Shown one piece after another: positions 13,869 to 15,160 of a stretch of 15,160 nucleotides of DNA; the first letter of the stretch is position 1; the number at the start of each line of letters is the position of its first letter. Origin of the DNA: Desulfobacterales bacterium (GTDB taxonomy: Bacteria > Desulfobacterota > Desulfobacteria > Desulfobacterales > JAHEIW01); the NCBI GenBank assembly GCA_030145015.1, contig JAQYWI010000137.1, forward strand, positions 1 through 15,160. Reading direction: 5' to 3'. The notes under the pieces were generated by a model. That model did no database searches. It had not been told where the DNA came from and saw nothing but the letters and a program-made list of their open reading frames with translations. Both the position numbers and the translations under genes were made by a program.

Positions 13869-14859
13869 AATATTCCTCCATTGTTCCAACTATTTGATCG
13901 AAAAGCTTGATGATTCTATTTTCATACCAGCTTTGCAGTTTAAATCCAGTAATGAATCCATTGTGCCCCCCATAGGAATGGATAATGAGCTGGATGTGTT
14001 TATTGAGTTTCAGATCATAAAAATCTTTTATCGGTATGATCGGGTCATCTTCAGCAGTGATGATGGTTGTTGGGGTGTTAATACCCTCGATTGCAGATCC
14101 CATTACAGAATAAGCATGGAAGTAGTCTCGCGCCGTGCGGTAATCACTGTATTTTTCAAGTAAAGCATCGGTGACCGCTTGAATGGTTTTTAAATCCATC
14201 ACATTTTCAAAATCGTACAGACCCGGAAACAATTCCTGCTTTTTGGATAAAGAGCGGCGCCATTTGGCTAAGAAATATTTTCGAATAAAAGCGATCCGGT
14301 CGATTTTCAGCGTTGATTCTTCCGGATTCAAGACCGGGCTGATACTCACCGCATGGCGCAAATTTGTAAACGGAACACTGACACATTTTTTTAAAATGCG
14401 CAAAACGAAATTTCCCCCCAGCGAAAATCCAACCATAAACACCGGGGCGCCTCCGGCCAATTCGGCAGCCTGTCTTACAGCCTGGTAAACTTCCTCTAAA
14501 AGGACGGCATAAAAAATGCCGCTGTTGAGATGGTGACTGTCTCCATGGTCTCGGAAATTTAATCTGAAAATATCATAACCGTGGCGGTAAAGGATTCGGC
14601 CGCAGCGCTGCAGGTAGGTTGAGTCTGTGCTGCCTTCCCAGCCATGCAACAGAATTACCAGACCTTTCGGCTGGCGGTTATTTTGAACGGAATGATAACC
14701 CAGCAGCTTAACGCCCTCGACTGTTTCAATAATTTCTTTGCGCGCGACAGCGCGCATGGTATTCGGTCCCAGAATGCGCAACTTGCTGCTGGCCAGAACG
14801 GTCTGCACGTGGGCATTTTTTAAAAAAAGCGGCGGTTGAAAACTATCCAAAGTCGGCAT
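13861..14859 (-). CDS. YheT-like alpha/beta hydrolase
   Basis: The 332-residue protein is the YheT/EMB8 type of alpha/beta hydrolase. It opens with FQPPLFLKNAHVQTVLAS (7-24), a hallmark of this subfamily, has the oxyanion loop LLHGWEGS (70-77), a nucleophile elbow VGFSLGGN with Ser146, an acidic residue in AEDDPIIP (269-276) and His299 in YGGHNGF. Family length is about 320-340 residues, so it is intact. The substrate is unknown; ester or thioester hydrolysis is likely. AGGAATC precedes the ATG by about 5-7 bases. It is the first gene of an operon with the rubrerythrin-like and START-domain genes, ending inside the start of the former. Confidence 0.9.
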   Translation of the reverse strand: MPTLDSFQPPLFLKNAHVQTVLASSKLRILGPNTMRAVARKEIIETVEGVKLLGYHSVQNNRQPKGLVILLHGWEGSTDSTYLQRCGRILYRHGYDIFRLNFRDHGDSHHLNSGIFYAVLLEEVYQAVRQAAELAGGAPVFMVGFSLGGNFVLRILKKCVSVPFTNLRHAVSISPVLNPEESTLKIDRIAFIRKYFLAKWRRSLSKKQELFPGLYDFENVMDLKTIQAVTDALLEKYSDYRTARDYFHAYSVMGSAIEGINTPTTIITAEDDPIIPIKDFYDLKLNKHIQLIIHSYGGHNGFITGFKLQSWYENRIIKLFDQIVGTMEEYYG

Positions 14860-15160
14860 GGTCGATTCCTGGAACCTATCTCAAAAATAGCGGTTTATCT
14901 TCGAAGACAGAGAAAAAAAGTTCTAACGGTGTTCTAAAGTTAGAAGTGCCTAAAATGCCTTGTATGAGCTAAAGTGCCTGAAGTAGGGCGGCCTCTGTGC
15001 CCGCCCATATTGGGTTACATGCGAAATTCCGGTCGGCGCAGAGGCCAACCCTACTTTTATCATAAAATGATCGTTTGACCCTGTCGTTAGACCCTGAGGC
15101 TCTCGAAGGGAGGCTCTCGACGGATAGCCTCAACTTTAGGCATTTTAGATCATTTTAAAT
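14860..15160. repeat. Nested palindromic repeats at the right edge
   Basis: The 301-bp intergenic end has no credible gene. It contains an inner palindrome, AAGTAGGG (14981-14988) plus GGCCTCTG (14990-14997), paired with CAGAGGCC (15039-15046) and CCCTACTT (15049-15056), of the widespread GTAGGG...CCCTAC intergenic type. An outer inverted pair encloses it: GAGCTAAAGTGCCTGAAGT (14966-14984) versus ACTTTAGGCATTTTAGATC (15133-15151), matching at 16 of 19 positions. GAGGCTCTCGA occurs twice near 15096-15121. Confidence 0.65.

Overview
The window looks like a stretch of chromosome from an anaerobic, probably sulfate-reducing, deltaproteobacterium (Desulfobacterota). This is inferred from gene content and style: a desulforedoxin-like metal-binding mini-protein, a rubrerythrin-type ferritin, acyl-CoA ligase and CoA-transferase genes, an MtaA-like zinc methyltransferase, and several short palindromic intergenic repeats. 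No rRNA or taxonomic marker gene is present, so the assignment is tentative.

Layout. (1) 1-507 is an integration junction. It holds a highly structured segment that resembles the 5' end of a group II intron on the minus strand, three copies of a GGGTGC-type motif, the 3' part of a tRNA-Arg(ACG) gene without its 5' half, and an intact Rho-independent terminator. The simplest reading is that a tRNA-targeting element lies to the left, outside the window, and that the host backbone resumes at about 418. (2) 508-5590 holds a NimA/pyridoxamine-phosphate-oxidase-like flavoprotein (-), a TehB-like methyltransferase (+), an ATP-grasp-like enzyme (+), a second class I methyltransferase (+), a membrane-anchored alpha/beta hydrolase (-) and the desulforedoxin-like mini-protein (+). 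(3) 6098-10324 is a tight plus-strand operon: AMP-forming acyl-CoA synthetase, CoA-transferase subunits A and B (ATGA overlap), and a UroD-superfamily protein that keeps the His-x-Cys...Cys zinc site of corrinoid-dependent methyltransferases. (4) 10357-11739 (-) is a GAF plus RsbU/SpoIIE-type PP2C phosphatase. (5) 12250-14859 has a divergent universal stress protein (+) facing a minus-strand operon of a YheT-like hydrolase, a rubrerythrin-like protein and an exported START-domain protein whose last 64 codons lie antisense to the stress protein gene.

How the parts may work together. The operon in (3) could activate a carboxylic acid as its CoA thioester by two routes (ATP-dependent ligation and CoA exchange) and couple this to methyl-group transfer; the substrate cannot be read from the sequence. 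The oxidative/stress genes (rubrerythrin, stress protein, desulforedoxin-like protein, RsbU-like phosphatase) suit an anaerobe coping with oxygen or starvation. Four unrelated palindromic, MITE-like repeats sit in intergenic gaps. I did not find a clearly new defence or biosynthetic system. The most unusual items are the tRNA-Arg integration junction, the ATP-grasp gene between two methyltransferase genes, the acyl-CoA/methyltransferase operon without a local corrinoid protein, and the long antisense overlap at 12484-12675.
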